A stretch of 64,000 nucleotides of DNA from FEN-1297 sp963834015 (GCA_963834015.1 CAWIAG010000002.1:1550001-1614000); one strand, 5' to 3'. Numbered from the stretch's first letter, positions 8,973 to 19,177 are shown. Made by a program: numbers and translations. Notes: generated by a model from the letters alone, not told the origin.

Positions 8973-9995
8973 TTATCTTAACGGATAAATGCGCATTCCC
9001 CTTGCTCTTCTGATATTAATAATATGTAATGCACCCATATTATTTTTTGCCGTATTGTTATATTCTTTAATACCCTCTTTTACCGCAGCTTCATATGTGA
9101 ATATATTTTCCGGGCCCGCCATTGATGTTTCAAAAAATAGTGTCTCATTGGAATTACGGGCCAGCCTTACTCCGACTAAAGTATTATCGGGGGTTATTAC
9201 TATTGATGATTCAAGCCCGATGTTTTCAAATAAAGAACAAAATAAAACCGCCAGGTCAATGCAGTTTGCGGATTTTTCAGAAATAGATTCTTCCGGCAGC
9301 CTAACTCTGTGTGTAAAACCGGCCTGTTCGAAATTCATAGTATCAATAACATAAGAAATTTTATAATTATATATGGCATTATATATAGCTTTGATCTCCG
9401 GTTTTACATCGGGACTACTGTAATCTAAAAATTTTCCACCCGGAAGTTTTTCTTTTACTTCAGTCAATATTGCTTCCACAGCCGGATCATTAGGCGTTAC
9501 CCATGCGGCTAAAAATAATTCTGTATCCCATGAATTATTCATTGACCATATCATATCATCCACAGCCCTGATATTTATATCTTTTGTTTCATCAAAAATA
9601 ATTTTATCGTCAATTTTTGCCCTTAACATAATTTTTGTAGAAACAGTTACATGATTGCTTAATAAATTAATTCCGAACGGAGCATGCATTAATTCTTTGT
9701 TTTCGTCAGGATTCAAAACTATTGTAGTTATTTGTGGAGCTGTCCAGCCCGGTATTTCTGTAATAAATGAGATCCGGACACTTTTACTGCTTTTATTATG
9801 AATTTTCCATGTTACCAGGTCCGGAATTTTAGAATAATTATTCCATTGCGAAAGAAATTTTTCCACAACCGGAAAAAGATCCCGTTGAACCTCAGCGGTG
9901 ATTTCTATATTATTAATCGAATGTGCAGGTTGGGCAATAATTAAGCTGATGAATGCCGGATTTAAAAGAATAAGGAATAAAATAATACTTTTCAT
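8973..9995 (-). CDS. Exported protein with transglutaminase-like domain
   Basis: Secreted protein of unknown role. The chosen ATG at 9995 is preceded by AAAGGGA and gives a clear signal peptide (MKSIILFLILLNPAFISLII, then AQPA); a frame extension to 10055 is poorly supported. The C-terminal part resembles a transglutaminase/cysteine-protease fold: ANCIDLAVLFCSLFENIGLE carries the expected nucleophile Cys and is followed by TPDNTLVGVRL, although the usual His is replaced by Asn (PDNTLVGV instead of PGHxFVGV). The middle resembles a beta-sandwich. It lies between the CPBP gene and ypdA on the same strand. Confidence 0.72.
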   Translation of the reverse strand: MKSIILFLILLNPAFISLIIAQPAHSINNIEITAEVQRDLFPVVEKFLSQWNNYSKIPDLVTWKIHNKSSKSVRISFITEIPGWTAPQITTIVLNPDENKELMHAPFGINLLSNHVTVSTKIMLRAKIDDKIIFDETKDINIRAVDDMIWSMNNSWDTELFLAAWVTPNDPAVEAILTEVKEKLPGGKFLDYSSPDVKPEIKAIYNAIYNYKISYVIDTMNFEQAGFTHRVRLPEESISEKSANCIDLAVLFCSLFENIGLESSIVITPDNTLVGVRLARNSNETLFFETSMAGPENIFTYEAAVKEGIKEYNNTAKNNMGALHIINIRRARGMRIYPLR

Positions 9996-10130
9996 ACAAT
10001 TTCCCTTTAGTTTAAAAAGCTGACATCCGGCGCAGGCAGAAAATACTTTAAACATTTATGCAAATTAATTTCAACATTCTGCTTACAAAATGCAAGAACT
10101 ATTATCCGCCTGGTTCCGGCACTTATTATT

Positions 10131-11099
10131 CTAATTGTTTTCAATATGATTAAATATATTTACAGCATGATAACGGGAATTTTCAATGAACCACTTGCCT
10201 GTATCTTGTCCGCTGCAAACTACACCCGCTAAATAAATGCCCGGCCTGTTTGTCTCAAATGTTTCAGAATTATATTGAGGGGCTTTATCATTATCGTCGG
10301 AAAATTCTATCCCTGCTTTAATCAGAAAATCGTAATCCGGATGGTAACCCGTCATTGCAAAAACAAATTCATTCTCAACAGTTATTATCCCGCCCGGAGT
10401 TTGAACTCTTACTTCCCTGTCCTTTATTTCAATTAAATTGGAATTGAAGTACGCCTTTATTGATCCTTCCTTAATCCGGTTTTCAATATCGGGTTTAACC
10501 CAGTATTTTACATTATCTTTTATCCGGTCTTCCCTTATTACCATTGTTACTTCTGAACCCCGCCGGTATGTTTCCAAAGCAACATCCACGCCGGAATTTG
10601 CTGCGCCGACAACAATAATTTTCAAATAAGCATAGGGATGCGCTTCATCAAAATTATGTTTCACTTTAGGAAGGCCTTCACCCGGAATATTTAAATAATT
10701 TGGCTTATCAAAAAAACCTGTGGCAATAATTACTTTTTTACATAAGTACTTATCTTTGTCCGTAACAATAGTAAAATTCCCATTCTCTCCGGTAATTTCG
10801 GTAACTGTTTCATAGGTTTTTACATTCAATTCCCATGACTGCTTGGTACGCCTGTAATATTCCAGTGCTTCTCTTCGTGTTGGCTTATCACCATGAGAAA
10901 CAAATGGAACTTCACCAATTTCAAGTGGGGATGATGTCGAAAAAAACGTCATATTAGTGGGATAATGAAATATTGAGTTTACCAGGCATCCTTTTTCAAT
11001 TATGAGATATTTTTTATCTCTTTTAACTGCTTCTATCCCGGCAGTAAGTCCAATCGGCCCCGCCCCTACAATGATAACATCATATATATTATTTAACAT
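10131..11099 (-). CDS. ypdA: YpdA-type bacillithiol disulfide reductase
   Basis: FAD/NADPH oxidoreductase of the YpdA (Bdr) family, thought to reduce bacillithiol disulfide in thiol redox defence. The N-terminal FAD motif is VGAGPIGLTAG; HYPTNMTFFSTS and LEIGEVPF are typical of YpdA. The NADPH motif is VVGAANSGVDVAL, and GIYLAGVVCSGQDTGKWF closes the C-terminus. There is no CxxC pair, as expected for this family. At 322 residues it is full length. Its presence suggests that the cell makes bacillithiol; no bsh gene is in the window. Confidence 0.88.
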   Translation of the reverse strand: MLNNIYDVIIVGAGPIGLTAGIEAVKRDKKYLIIEKGCLVNSIFHYPTNMTFFSTSSPLEIGEVPFVSHGDKPTRREALEYYRRTKQSWELNVKTYETVTEITGENGNFTIVTDKDKYLCKKVIIATGFFDKPNYLNIPGEGLPKVKHNFDEAHPYAYLKIIVVGAANSGVDVALETYRRGSEVTMVIREDRIKDNVKYWVKPDIENRIKEGSIKAYFNSNLIEIKDREVRVQTPGGIITVENEFVFAMTGYHPDYDFLIKAGIEFSDDNDKAPQYNSETFETNRPGIYLAGVVCSGQDTGKWFIENSRYHAVNIFNHIENN

Positions 11100-11277
11100 T
11101 ACATGGTGCCTTAATAATTTATTCAGGTAATAAATTTAAATAAATATCGGGTTAAATATTTTGATATGTGTAATATTTAGGCAGATCCGCCTATTGCTCC
11201 ATTTTAGTTTTTATAAATTAATTATTTGTTTTTAATTAACTTATAATTGTCATCAATCGGATTTATAGTTATTTTTA

Positions 11278-11955
11278 ATGAAGAAATCAATGAGTAACTT
11301 GTCCACAATTAAACATATCTCTTTTGACTTAGACGGTACCATAACCGATTCGGTCGATACAATTTATATGTCGACTATAAAGACTTTGGAAAAACTTAAA
11401 ATTCCAAATAACCTGACTCCGGACGAATTCAGGAACAGGGTTGGTTACCATTTCCAGGATATTTTCAATGATTTGAACATTCCGGTAAATAATTTTGAAG
11501 AATATCTTGCTATTTACAAAGATTTTTATTTAATGTTCATAAATAAATCAAGAATATATGATGGAGTTTCAGAGACGCTTCAATATTTAAAAGACCAGGA
11601 TATTAGCTTATCTCTCTGCACAACAAAGGTGCAAAGCCAGGCAGATATGGTTATCGATTATTTTGGGCTTAGAAAATATTTTTCACTTATATTGGGCAGA
11701 AGGGATAATTTGAAAAATAAACCCTCCGCAGAACCGCTTCTCTTTATTTGCTCCGAACTTAATGTAAATCCCGGAGCTTCATTATTAGTCGGCGATACAG
11801 AACTTGATATTCGATGCGGAAAAAATGCCGGGGCAAAAACCTGTGCAGCTTCATACGGCTATCGTGATCTTAATATTATCCGGGAAGAACATCCTGATTA
11901 TATTATTAACGATATTAAGGGATTGATTAATTTGGTCGTACAATCCCGGAATTAA
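11278..11955 (+). CDS. HAD-family phosphatase (phosphoglycolate phosphatase-like)
   Basis: Cytoplasmic hydrolase of the haloacid dehalogenase superfamily with a C1-type cap. Motif I is FDLDGTITDS, motif II lies in LSLCTTKVQSQ, the motif III lysine is in KNKPSAEP and motif IV is LLVGDTELDIRCGKNAGA. The closest named groups are Gph and beta-phosphoglucomutase-like enzymes; the substrate cannot be told. It ends 28 bases before pafA on the same strand, so the two may share a transcript. Confidence 0.87.
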   Translation: MKKSMSNLSTIKHISFDLDGTITDSVDTIYMSTIKTLEKLKIPNNLTPDEFRNRVGYHFQDIFNDLNIPVNNFEEYLAIYKDFYLMFINKSRIYDGVSETLQYLKDQDISLSLCTTKVQSQADMVIDYFGLRKYFSLILGRRDNLKNKPSAEPLLFICSELNVNPGASLLVGDTELDIRCGKNAGAKTCAASYGYRDLNIIREEHPDYIINDIKGLINLVVQSRN

Positions 11956-11983
11956 TTATCAAAATAATTTTAAAGAGTAAAAA

Positions 11984-13612
11984 ATGAAATCCAAATTTAT
12001 TATCGGTTTTTTTATATTGTCGTTCTTTTCAAATATAATTATATATTCACAGCCCGTCCCTAGGCCAAAGCTTGTGGTAGGTATAGTGATAGACCAGATG
12101 CGGTTTGACTATCTCTACCGTTTTAAGCCTTATTACGGCCAAAATGGTTTTAACAGGCTGATGAATAACGGAACAAACTTTACATTTGCACATTTTAATT
12201 ATGTTCCAACTTTCACTGCCCCCGGTCATTCTTCAATTTATACCGGCAGTACCCCTTTTTATCACGGCATGATTGCGAACGACTGGTACGATAAATCGGA
12301 AAAGAAAATAATTTATTGTGTAAGTGACTCTACTGAAAGAAGTATCGGCAGCAATGACAACCAAGGCGCTATGTCCCCTAAACGGCTTTTGGTTACTACT
12401 ATAACGGATCAGTTAAAACTTGCAACACACGGCGCTTCAAAAGTCATCAGTATCTCTCTGAAAGATCGTGCCGCAATTCTTCCCGGTGGACACATGGCAA
12501 ATGCAGCTTACTGGTACGATAATAAAACCGGCGATTTTATTTCTTCATCGTACTATATGAAGTCTTTGCCGAAATGGGTCGATGATTTTAATAATAAAAA
12601 ATTCGCGGATATATATTTATCCGGGGAATGGGATTTATTCAGGCCTGTTTCCGATTACAAAATATCAGCTCCTGATGAATCGCCATATGAAGGGGATATT
12701 TTCTCAGAAGGTAAAACGTCATTTCCTCATTCTTTTAAAAATGTTATAGCCGGTGCAAAATATGAAATATTGGAAGCTACACCTTTCGGGAATCAGATTG
12801 TTAAAGATTTCGTAAAAACAGCTTTAGTAAATGAAAATTTGGGGAAAAGTGAAAATACGGATTTCTTAGCAGTCAGCTTTTCTTCCACGGATTATGTCGG
12901 GCACGCTTACGGAACTAATTCTTATGAACTTGAAGATACTTATTTAAGGCTTGATGAACTTATTGCTGATTTGATGAATGTACTGGATAAACAGGTTGGA
13001 AAAGATAATTATGTTTTATTTTTAACCGCAGATCACGGCGCATTAATTACACCTGGTTATCTTAAAGAACAGCATTTACCAACAGGCGAGTTGAATTCAA
13101 AGAATACTGTGGATTCGCTTAGCGCCCTTTCAAAAAGAACGTTTGGTAATCTGAATTTGATTGAAAATTTTTCAAACGGTCAGATTTTTCTCAATCATGA
13201 TTTAATAAAGGAAAACAACCTTGATATTCGCCGGGTTACACGGATTTTTGCTGATTACATTGGTGAATCGCTTCCCGGAGTATTAGCCGTCTTCACACAT
13301 GATGATCTCGCAAAGCAGGCCCCTTACAGGGAAAATCCAAATCTTGTGCTTAATGGTTATAATTTAAAACTCTCGGGTGATATTGCTGTTGTTCTTAAGC
13401 CGGGCTTTCTTATTAACAAATTGGCATACGGAACTACTCATGGTGTACAATATGCCTATGATACGCATGTTCCAATGTTGTTTTATGGCTGGCATATACC
13501 TGCTCAATCAATAAATACTCCGGTATATATCGTTGATATAGCCCCGACAATTGCAGATCTTTTAAAAATAACCGAGCCCGATGGAAATATGGGCATACCT
13601 TTACTTAAATAA
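11984..13612 (+). CDS. pafA: PafA-type alkaline phosphatase, secreted
   Basis: Periplasmic phosphomonoesterase of the alkaline phosphatase superfamily, the type found in Bacteroidota. A signal peptide occupies residues 1-22. The metal ligand Asp37 (IVIDQMRFDY) and the Thr nucleophile (VPTFTAPGHSSIYTG, Thr78) are present. So are the PafA-specific substrate residues Asn99 (IAND) and Lys160/Arg162 (SLKDRAAILPGGH), plus the ligands in STDYVGHAYG, LTADHGA and GTTHGVQY. At 542 residues it is complete. AAAGAG precedes the ATG. Phosphate-independent expression is known for some PafA enzymes, but no regulator site is visible here. Confidence 0.94.
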   Translation: MKSKFIIGFFILSFFSNIIIYSQPVPRPKLVVGIVIDQMRFDYLYRFKPYYGQNGFNRLMNNGTNFTFAHFNYVPTFTAPGHSSIYTGSTPFYHGMIANDWYDKSEKKIIYCVSDSTERSIGSNDNQGAMSPKRLLVTTITDQLKLATHGASKVISISLKDRAAILPGGHMANAAYWYDNKTGDFISSSYYMKSLPKWVDDFNNKKFADIYLSGEWDLFRPVSDYKISAPDESPYEGDIFSEGKTSFPHSFKNVIAGAKYEILEATPFGNQIVKDFVKTALVNENLGKSENTDFLAVSFSSTDYVGHAYGTNSYELEDTYLRLDELIADLMNVLDKQVGKDNYVLFLTADHGALITPGYLKEQHLPTGELNSKNTVDSLSALSKRTFGNLNLIENFSNGQIFLNHDLIKENNLDIRRVTRIFADYIGESLPGVLAVFTHDDLAKQAPYRENPNLVLNGYNLKLSGDIAVVLKPGFLINKLAYGTTHGVQYAYDTHVPMLFYGWHIPAQSINTPVYIVDIAPTIADLLKITEPDGNMGIPLLK

Positions 13613-13651
13613 TATTAGCTGGTTACTTTTGTATTGATAATTATGCCGTTG

Positions 13652-14782
13652 CTATAAAAGTTTTCTTAATATTTCATCGCAGAGGGAATAACCCCTGGGA
13701 GTTAAACTTATAAATCTATTCTCTTCAGATATAAGTTTATGTTCAAGCAGATTTGCAAAAAAAACTTTGTTCTTTGAAATCCAGGAATATCCGAACTTTT
13801 GTTGAAATTGTTTTAAGTCTAATCCTTTGCTCCTTAGTGCAAGCATCACATATTCATTTAATGCCGTCTCCCTGCTGATGTCTTCAAAATTAGCAACGGC
13901 AGTTCCGTTTTTTTCAATTTCAGATATATAGTGTTTTAGGCTTGAGAAGTTCCACCATCTTCTGCCGTTCATAAAAGAATGCGATGAAGGGCCAAAGCTT
14001 AAATAATCCCTGTACCTCCAATAAGCATTATTATGCCGGCATTCATATCCGGGCTTTGTAAAATTGGAGACTTCATATTGGATAAACCCATGTGCTTCAA
14101 GGAATTCAATAGTCAATTCATAAAGTTCGGCATCATAATCTTCATCTTGAATTGCAGCTTTACCGTCAAGAACCATTTTGTTGAGGATAGTTCCTTTCTC
14201 AAGTATCAGGCTATATGCGGAAATGTGCTTCAAAGGAAGTTCAACAGCTTTCTGAAGGTTCATTTTCCATTTTTCTATTGTCTGCCCGGGGAGGTTGAAA
14301 ATTAAATCGATGCTGATATTTTCAAATCCAATCTCATCGGCAATTAGAACCGTTTGAATTGCAGTATCCTTATCATGAATTCTAGTAAGAAAATTAAGAT
14401 CATCATTATCAAAAGATTGTATGCCGATACTTATCCTGTTTATTCCTGCTTTACGGAATAAATTTAATTTTTCTTTATCAACTGTCCCGGGGTTTGTTTC
14501 CATTGTAATTTCTGCATCTTCGCTTATATTATAATTATCCTTAATATTTAATATTATCTCCAGCAAGTAACCGGGTTCCATTAAGGATGGTGTTCCTCCT
14601 CCGAAATAAATGGATTTGTATATTTTATCTTTAGAATAAGTTTTTGAGTACGATTTTATTTCTTTTTTTATCGAAGACAAAAACCGTTCAATATTCTCCG
14701 AGGTAATTATTGAGTAAAAATCACAATAAATACATTTATGATCACAAAAAGGAATATGTATATAAATTGCTGAATCTTTCAT
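13652..14782 (-). CDS. hemW: HemW, radical SAM haem chaperone
   Basis: Radical SAM protein of the HemN-like group that acts as a haem chaperone rather than coproporphyrinogen oxidase. The cluster motif is CDHKCIYC (Cys13, 17, 20), followed by DFYSI; SIYFGGGTPSLM and ETNPGT are typical SAM-binding strands. HemW has the extra Phe/Cys pattern IYCDFYS rather than the four-Cys motif of HemN. At 376 residues it has normal length. It converges with pafA with 40 bases between the two stops. Confidence 0.92.
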   Translation of the reverse strand: MKDSAIYIHIPFCDHKCIYCDFYSIITSENIERFLSSIKKEIKSYSKTYSKDKIYKSIYFGGGTPSLMEPGYLLEIILNIKDNYNISEDAEITMETNPGTVDKEKLNLFRKAGINRISIGIQSFDNDDLNFLTRIHDKDTAIQTVLIADEIGFENISIDLIFNLPGQTIEKWKMNLQKAVELPLKHISAYSLILEKGTILNKMVLDGKAAIQDEDYDAELYELTIEFLEAHGFIQYEVSNFTKPGYECRHNNAYWRYRDYLSFGPSSHSFMNGRRWWNFSSLKHYISEIEKNGTAVANFEDISRETALNEYVMLALRSKGLDLKQFQQKFGYSWISKNKVFFANLLEHKLISEENRFISLTPRGYSLCDEILRKLL

Positions 14783-14971
14783 TTTATATATCCATTTATA
14801 CCGGGATAATTATTATGGATAGGAATCTTCGTGAATAAAAATCCAAATCAAATATAATTCAAAGATAAAAATATTACTGGTAAATTATGGCTGAACGAAA
14901 TGAATAAATTTATTTATCACTCTCGACCATATTGATTTGGAACATAACCAGCCGCAAATCATAGAATTAGA

Positions 14972-15000
14972 TTGACAAACTGTAAAAAAACCTTTATATT
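14972..15000 (+). promoter_or_regulatory. Candidate promoter for the outer-membrane protein/lipoprotein pair
   Basis: TTGACA (14972-14977), a 17-base spacer and TATATT (14995-15000) match the general sigma-70 consensus; the -10 box followed by TTTAC also approaches the Bacteroidota TAnnTTTG form. It lies 130 bases upstream of the ATG at 15130, which leaves a long leader. The rest of the 14783-15129 gap has no other clear feature. Confidence 0.5.
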
Positions 15001-15129
15001 TTACCAATCTAATTCTAGATAATACTTCAAACAAGTACGGTTGTCATTTCGGGTCCCCGTTATAATTAATAATAGCGATTTTAGAATTTTAGTAAACTTA
15101 TTTTTTTTAACTTCAATAAGGTTAGTTAT

Positions 15130-15780
15130 ATGAAGACAAAGTTACTTTTTCTATTTCTTATTCCATTAATCTACACTTCCGGGCTTAAAGCCCAGGACTA
15201 TGCCGCATCTCTAAAAATAAGCACTCTTGGAGTTAGTGTTGAGGGTTACAGATCCCTTTCTTCTCAATTTAACGTTAGATTGGGAATTGCTGATTTCCCC
15301 TATAATGCCAATAATGCCGTAAGCAGCAGTACTTATTCAGCCAATGTCGATTTAAAACTTCTTTCCGTGTCTGCATTAGCGGATTGGTTCCCATTTGAAA
15401 GTAATGTTCGGGTAACCGGCGGATTAATGGTAAATTTAAATAAAGTCGATATTGCATTGACTCCCAAAAAAACTTATACGCAGGGCAATATAATATACAC
15501 TCCTGCTAAGCTCGGACAATTGTTTGCAGATCTTACTTTTAATAAAGTTGCGCCCTATCTGGGCATTGGGTTAGGTAACCCTACCGCCGGCGCACCGGGC
15601 TTGGGTTTTACATTCGATGTCGGCACGTTCTATCAGGGCGGGCCTAAAGCATCAATGAGCGCTACTCAGTTGCTGACTCCTTCTGCTTCTCAAAGCGGAA
15701 TTCTTCAGAACGATTTGAAAGGGTTCTCATTCTACCCGGTTCTTTCATTCGGACTTTATTACAAATTTTCATTTATTTAG
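15130..15780 (+). CDS. Predicted outer-membrane beta-barrel protein
   Basis: Exported protein with a clean signal peptide (MKTKLLFLFLIPLIYTSGLK, cut near AQ at residues 21-22). The mature part has alternating hydrophobic strands typical of a small beta barrel (DYAASLKISTLGVSVEG, FNVRLGIADFPY) and ends with an aromatic C-terminal residue pattern (SFGLYYKFSFI) as outer-membrane proteins do. I cannot name the family. The next gene starts 13 bases after its stop and encodes a lipoprotein, so the two probably form an operon and act together at the outer membrane. Confidence 0.75.
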   Translation: MKTKLLFLFLIPLIYTSGLKAQDYAASLKISTLGVSVEGYRSLSSQFNVRLGIADFPYNANNAVSSSTYSANVDLKLLSVSALADWFPFESNVRVTGGLMVNLNKVDIALTPKKTYTQGNIIYTPAKLGQLFADLTFNKVAPYLGIGLGNPTAGAPGLGFTFDVGTFYQGGPKASMSATQLLTPSASQSGILQNDLKGFSFYPVLSFGLYYKFSFI

Positions 15781-15792
15781 GAGAGATTTAAT

Positions 15793-17418
15793 ATGATCTT
15801 TGAACGATTTAAAAAATATAAATACATTTTCGGAATACTTATCATTGCATCCTTTGCAATTGTCTATTCAAGCTGCGATATAACAAATCCCACAAAAAAT
15901 CTTGCTGTTATTTTTAATACTTTATCAATAAGCACAAACGCTTCTGTAACTTTTGTAGATGCAGCTACAGGCATTCAAATAGGTTCAAGCTCAAATTCTG
16001 TGCTGGTTAATGTAAATTTTACCGGGCCTGGAGCTAGCCAGATAGTTTCCTCACTTGACGAACCTATAACTTCAATTTCCACTAAATATGGATTGGCTGT
16101 TTTTGGCATTTCAAGTAGTTTTACACCAACGGCTCAAAATCCTGTTATTGTAACTTTAGTTGCCAGCTCAAGCGGTTATCAAACAGCCAGTTACCCTATT
16201 AATATACAATCAACAGGAAGTACTTCATACACTGTGAGCATGATAAAGATATCGGATCCTCCGGCTGGTACAAGTACTGCTCCTTCAACACCTGTCCCGA
16301 CAAATTCAAGCGGCACAACAACATCTACAACCACAACTACTACCACTACTGAATCTACTTCGGGAGGCTCGGCTGGTCTTACAATACCTTCAGGTACTAC
16401 TATTACTGATGCAAGCGGTAAACCGGTTAGCGGAACTTTAACGGCTAATGTTACATATTTCTCGGGTACTAATGCATCTGCTACGGGTGCATTGCCAACG
16501 GGTTTAAGCGTTGGTGTAATTAACCAGGATGGATCATCCAACCAGGGATCTATCCAGCCGGCAGCTTTTGCTTCTTTTACTCTTACAAACCAAAGCGGTC
16601 AATTGGCAACTAATTTTTCTCCATCCGTTACCCTGTCTTTTACTGTTTCCGGAAGCACTATTAATCCTTTAACAAATACTACAATAGCAAATGGCGATAC
16701 TGTACCTATCTATAGTTTTAACCAAACCTTACAGGAATGGAAATTTGAAACTAATGCAATTGCCGTATCCAACGGCAGCGGCAACTTTACACTTACTTTT
16801 CAGGTTTCACATCTTTCCAATTGGCTTGCTGGATGGATATTAAGCGGCGGAAAAGTATGTACAAATAACGTTACTTTGAATATTACCGGCAGTTTTTCAG
16901 CATTAACACTTAAATTGAAAGCTGCCGGCCAAACGATTTTAACGGAAAACGTAACTTCGGGCCAAAATAGTTTTACGCTTAAAAATTTAACTCTTCCCAA
17001 AGGTATACCTATGACTCTTGAAGCATGGAGTTTACTCGAATGCCCGGCAACTTTAGTTGGAACTACAACTGTGCAGGATCTCTGTTCGGTAAATACCATA
17101 AATTTACCTGTAAATGCAAGTGGAAATCGTACAGATGTCGCTGTTGATGTAACAGCCTTTTGCAAAAATCAAAGTCCTGTATTGGAAGTAAAACCCAGCG
17201 GCTATGATATCTATGTTTTGTCACCGTGCGGTAATATAGATGTCGGCACCATTAATAACGGGAGCATTATATTACATGGCTTTCTGATGGGTCAAACTTA
17301 TACATTTGGAATGGTCTATAAAAATGCTATTTATACACAGGATCATACAGTACAACAATCATCTTATACGTTTAATTATGATATTGCCGATAGTGTTTGT
17401 AATGCTGATTTCAAATAA
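15793..17418 (+). CDS. Large Ser/Thr-rich surface lipoprotein
   Basis: Predicted lipoprotein: a hydrophobic leader ends in a lipobox-like IVYSSC, with Cys28 as the lipidation site. The protein has Ig-like or carrier-type beta domains, a Thr/Ser linker around residues 165-190 (a run of eight Thr) and a second domain containing TFQVSHLSNW, which resembles the V-x-H-x-S strand at the end of ZU5/GAIN-like modules. The C-terminal third holds several cysteines and a carboxypeptidase-regulatory-like repeat. The function is not known. GGAGAG is a strong ribosome site. It is coupled to the barrel protein upstream and ends at the hairpin at 17441. Confidence 0.72.
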   Translation: MIFERFKKYKYIFGILIIASFAIVYSSCDITNPTKNLAVIFNTLSISTNASVTFVDAATGIQIGSSSNSVLVNVNFTGPGASQIVSSLDEPITSISTKYGLAVFGISSSFTPTAQNPVIVTLVASSSGYQTASYPINIQSTGSTSYTVSMIKISDPPAGTSTAPSTPVPTNSSGTTTSTTTTTTTTESTSGGSAGLTIPSGTTITDASGKPVSGTLTANVTYFSGTNASATGALPTGLSVGVINQDGSSNQGSIQPAAFASFTLTNQSGQLATNFSPSVTLSFTVSGSTINPLTNTTIANGDTVPIYSFNQTLQEWKFETNAIAVSNGSGNFTLTFQVSHLSNWLAGWILSGGKVCTNNVTLNITGSFSALTLKLKAAGQTILTENVTSGQNSFTLKNLTLPKGIPMTLEAWSLLECPATLVGTTTVQDLCSVNTINLPVNASGNRTDVAVDVTAFCKNQSPVLEVKPSGYDIYVLSPCGNIDVGTINNGSIILHGFLMGQTYTFGMVYKNAIYTQDHTVQQSSYTFNYDIADSVCNADFK

Positions 17419-17437
17419 TAAAAAATAATGTTAATCG

Positions 17438-17475
17438 AAAAAAAACCGGAAGGATTATTTCTTCCGGTTTTTTTT
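17438..17475. terminator. Bidirectional terminator
   Basis: Stem AAAAACCGGAAG (17441-17452) pairs with CTTCCGGTTTTT (17461-17472) around an 8-base loop, with A- and T-runs on both sides. It serves the lipoprotein gene (+) and recN (-). Confidence 0.85.
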
Positions 17476-19177
17476 ATAATCCCATTAACTCTTTTGCGCC
17501 GTTCAGGGTTGCTTCGGTAATTTTTTCCCCGCTCATCAATTTGGCTACTTCTTTAACCCTGTCAATATCATTTAATTTTGTAATTGAGCTGACAACCCTT
17601 TCCTCATTCAATTTCTTTTCTACAGAATAATGATGGTCTGCCAGCGCTGCTATTTGTGGAAGGTGTGTAATGGAAATTATTTGATGAAATGCTGCCAGAG
17701 ATTTTAAAGCCTGGCCAACTTTTTGAGCAATCCTGCCGCTCACTCCTGTATCAATTTCATCAAAAATCAGCAGGGGAAGTTTATCATTTTTTGCCAGGAT
17801 GGTTTTAAGCGCAAGCATAATCCTGGATACTTCACCGCCTGAAGCAACTTTTACCAGAGGTTTGGGCTCTTCACCCCGGTTTGTTGATATAAAAAACTCA
17901 ACTTCATCGCAGCCTGAATGGTTAACTTTAAATTTCTTCCCGTTTACCTGTACAAAATTTTCTGATGATTCGTCTGCTAAGACTTGATTAAAACTAACAG
18001 TAAATTCAGAATCAGGAATTCCCAGAAATCCTAATGCCTCTTTAACATCTTTTTGAATTTTCTTCGCCGTTTCTTTCCTTTTCTTCGAAATCGTTTCTGC
18101 TGCAGCACCGCATTTTTTTCTCAGCTCATCTATTTGCGCTTTAATTTTTATAATATTTTCTGAATAATTCTCTGCAAAGTCAAATTCTTTACCTATTTTT
18201 TCTCTATGCTCTAAAACAGCTTTAATAGTCCCGCCGTACTTTTTCTTCAGCAGGTTCAATGCGCCGAGCCGTTCCCTGATCTCATTAAGATGGCCTGGGT
18301 CCAAGTCAACACGGGATTTATAATCTCTTATGTATTTTGAAATATCATTAATTAACGTAAGTGCATTATCAATTTCTGCTGAAACTTCGGAAAAAGATTT
18401 GTCTATTCCGCATAGCTCCCTTATTTCATCTTGAATGTTTCCAAGCTTATCATTTACGGAATTTTCAGAATCATATATCGTTTCATAAATAGATGTTGTT
18501 AACTCAAGAAGTTTTTCTGAATTTTCAAGAATATTTAATTCTTCATTTAGCTTTTCTTCTTCGCCGTCTTCCGGTGCAATGGTATCAATTTCTTTAATCT
18601 GGTATGCGTATATATCTTTCTTTTCCCTTAGAATTGATTCCTGTTTCATTAATGAACCTAATTCCGATACTAATTTCGATAGCTGGCCGTATAATAAGCT
18701 GTATTCTTCAAGAAGTGCATCATAGTTTCCATATTCATCAAGAAATTCTATATGTGTTTCTGTCCTTAACAAAGATTGGTGTTCATGCTGACCATGTAAA
18801 TCAACCAAAAGGTTTCCTACATCTTTTATCAGGGAAAGAGAAACCGGGGTATCATTTAAAAAGCATCTGTTGGAACCCTTTACTGATATTTCCCTTCGCA
18901 TAATTAATTCGGGAGAAAATTCTATATCATTTTCTTCTAAGATTTTTTTCACCTTCCGGTTCAACTCAACATTGAATATGCCTTCAACCACTGATTTTGC
19001 CGCATCTTTTCTTACAACTTCTGTCGATGCCCTCTCCCCGAGCAATAAACTCATGGCATCAATAAGTATAGATTTACCCGCCCCGGTTTCGCCTGTTATA
19101 ATATTTAAACCGGAACCAAATTCAACATTAACATGTTCAATTAGAGCGTAATCTTTTACCTGCAAAGATTTTATCAT
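17474..19177 (-). CDS. recN: DNA repair protein RecN
   Basis: SMC-like ATPase recruited to DNA double-strand breaks. The N-terminus carries the Walker A motif GETGAGKSIL followed by DAMSLLLGERAS. A long coiled-coil middle (about residues 150-380) separates it from the C-terminal ABC signature (LVKVASGGEVSRIMLALK) and Walker B (LPLLIFDEIDTGVSG). The conserved ITHLPQIAALAD is also present. At 567 residues it is full length. The NUDIX gene lies upstream on the same strand. Confidence 0.95.
   Translation of the reverse strand: MIKSLQVKDYALIEHVNVEFGSGLNIITGETGAGKSILIDAMSLLLGERASTEVVRKDAAKSVVEGIFNVELNRKVKKILEENDIEFSPELIMRREISVKGSNRCFLNDTPVSLSLIKDVGNLLVDLHGQHEHQSLLRTETHIEFLDEYGNYDALLEEYSLLYGQLSKLVSELGSLMKQESILREKKDIYAYQIKEIDTIAPEDGEEEKLNEELNILENSEKLLELTTSIYETIYDSENSVNDKLGNIQDEIRELCGIDKSFSEVSAEIDNALTLINDISKYIRDYKSRVDLDPGHLNEIRERLGALNLLKKKYGGTIKAVLEHREKIGKEFDFAENYSENIIKIKAQIDELRKKCGAAAETISKKRKETAKKIQKDVKEALGFLGIPDSEFTVSFNQVLADESSENFVQVNGKKFKVNHSGCDEVEFFISTNRGEEPKPLVKVASGGEVSRIMLALKTILAKNDKLPLLIFDEIDTGVSGRIAQKVGQALKSLAAFHQIISITHLPQIAALADHHYSVEKKLNEERVVSSITKLNDIDRVKEVAKLMSGEKITEATLNGAKELMGL

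Noticed and set aside
16191..16541. Minus-strand frame inside the surface lipoprotein with poly-Val stretch
   Set aside because: The poly-Val comes from reading the Thr-rich linker backwards; no domain.
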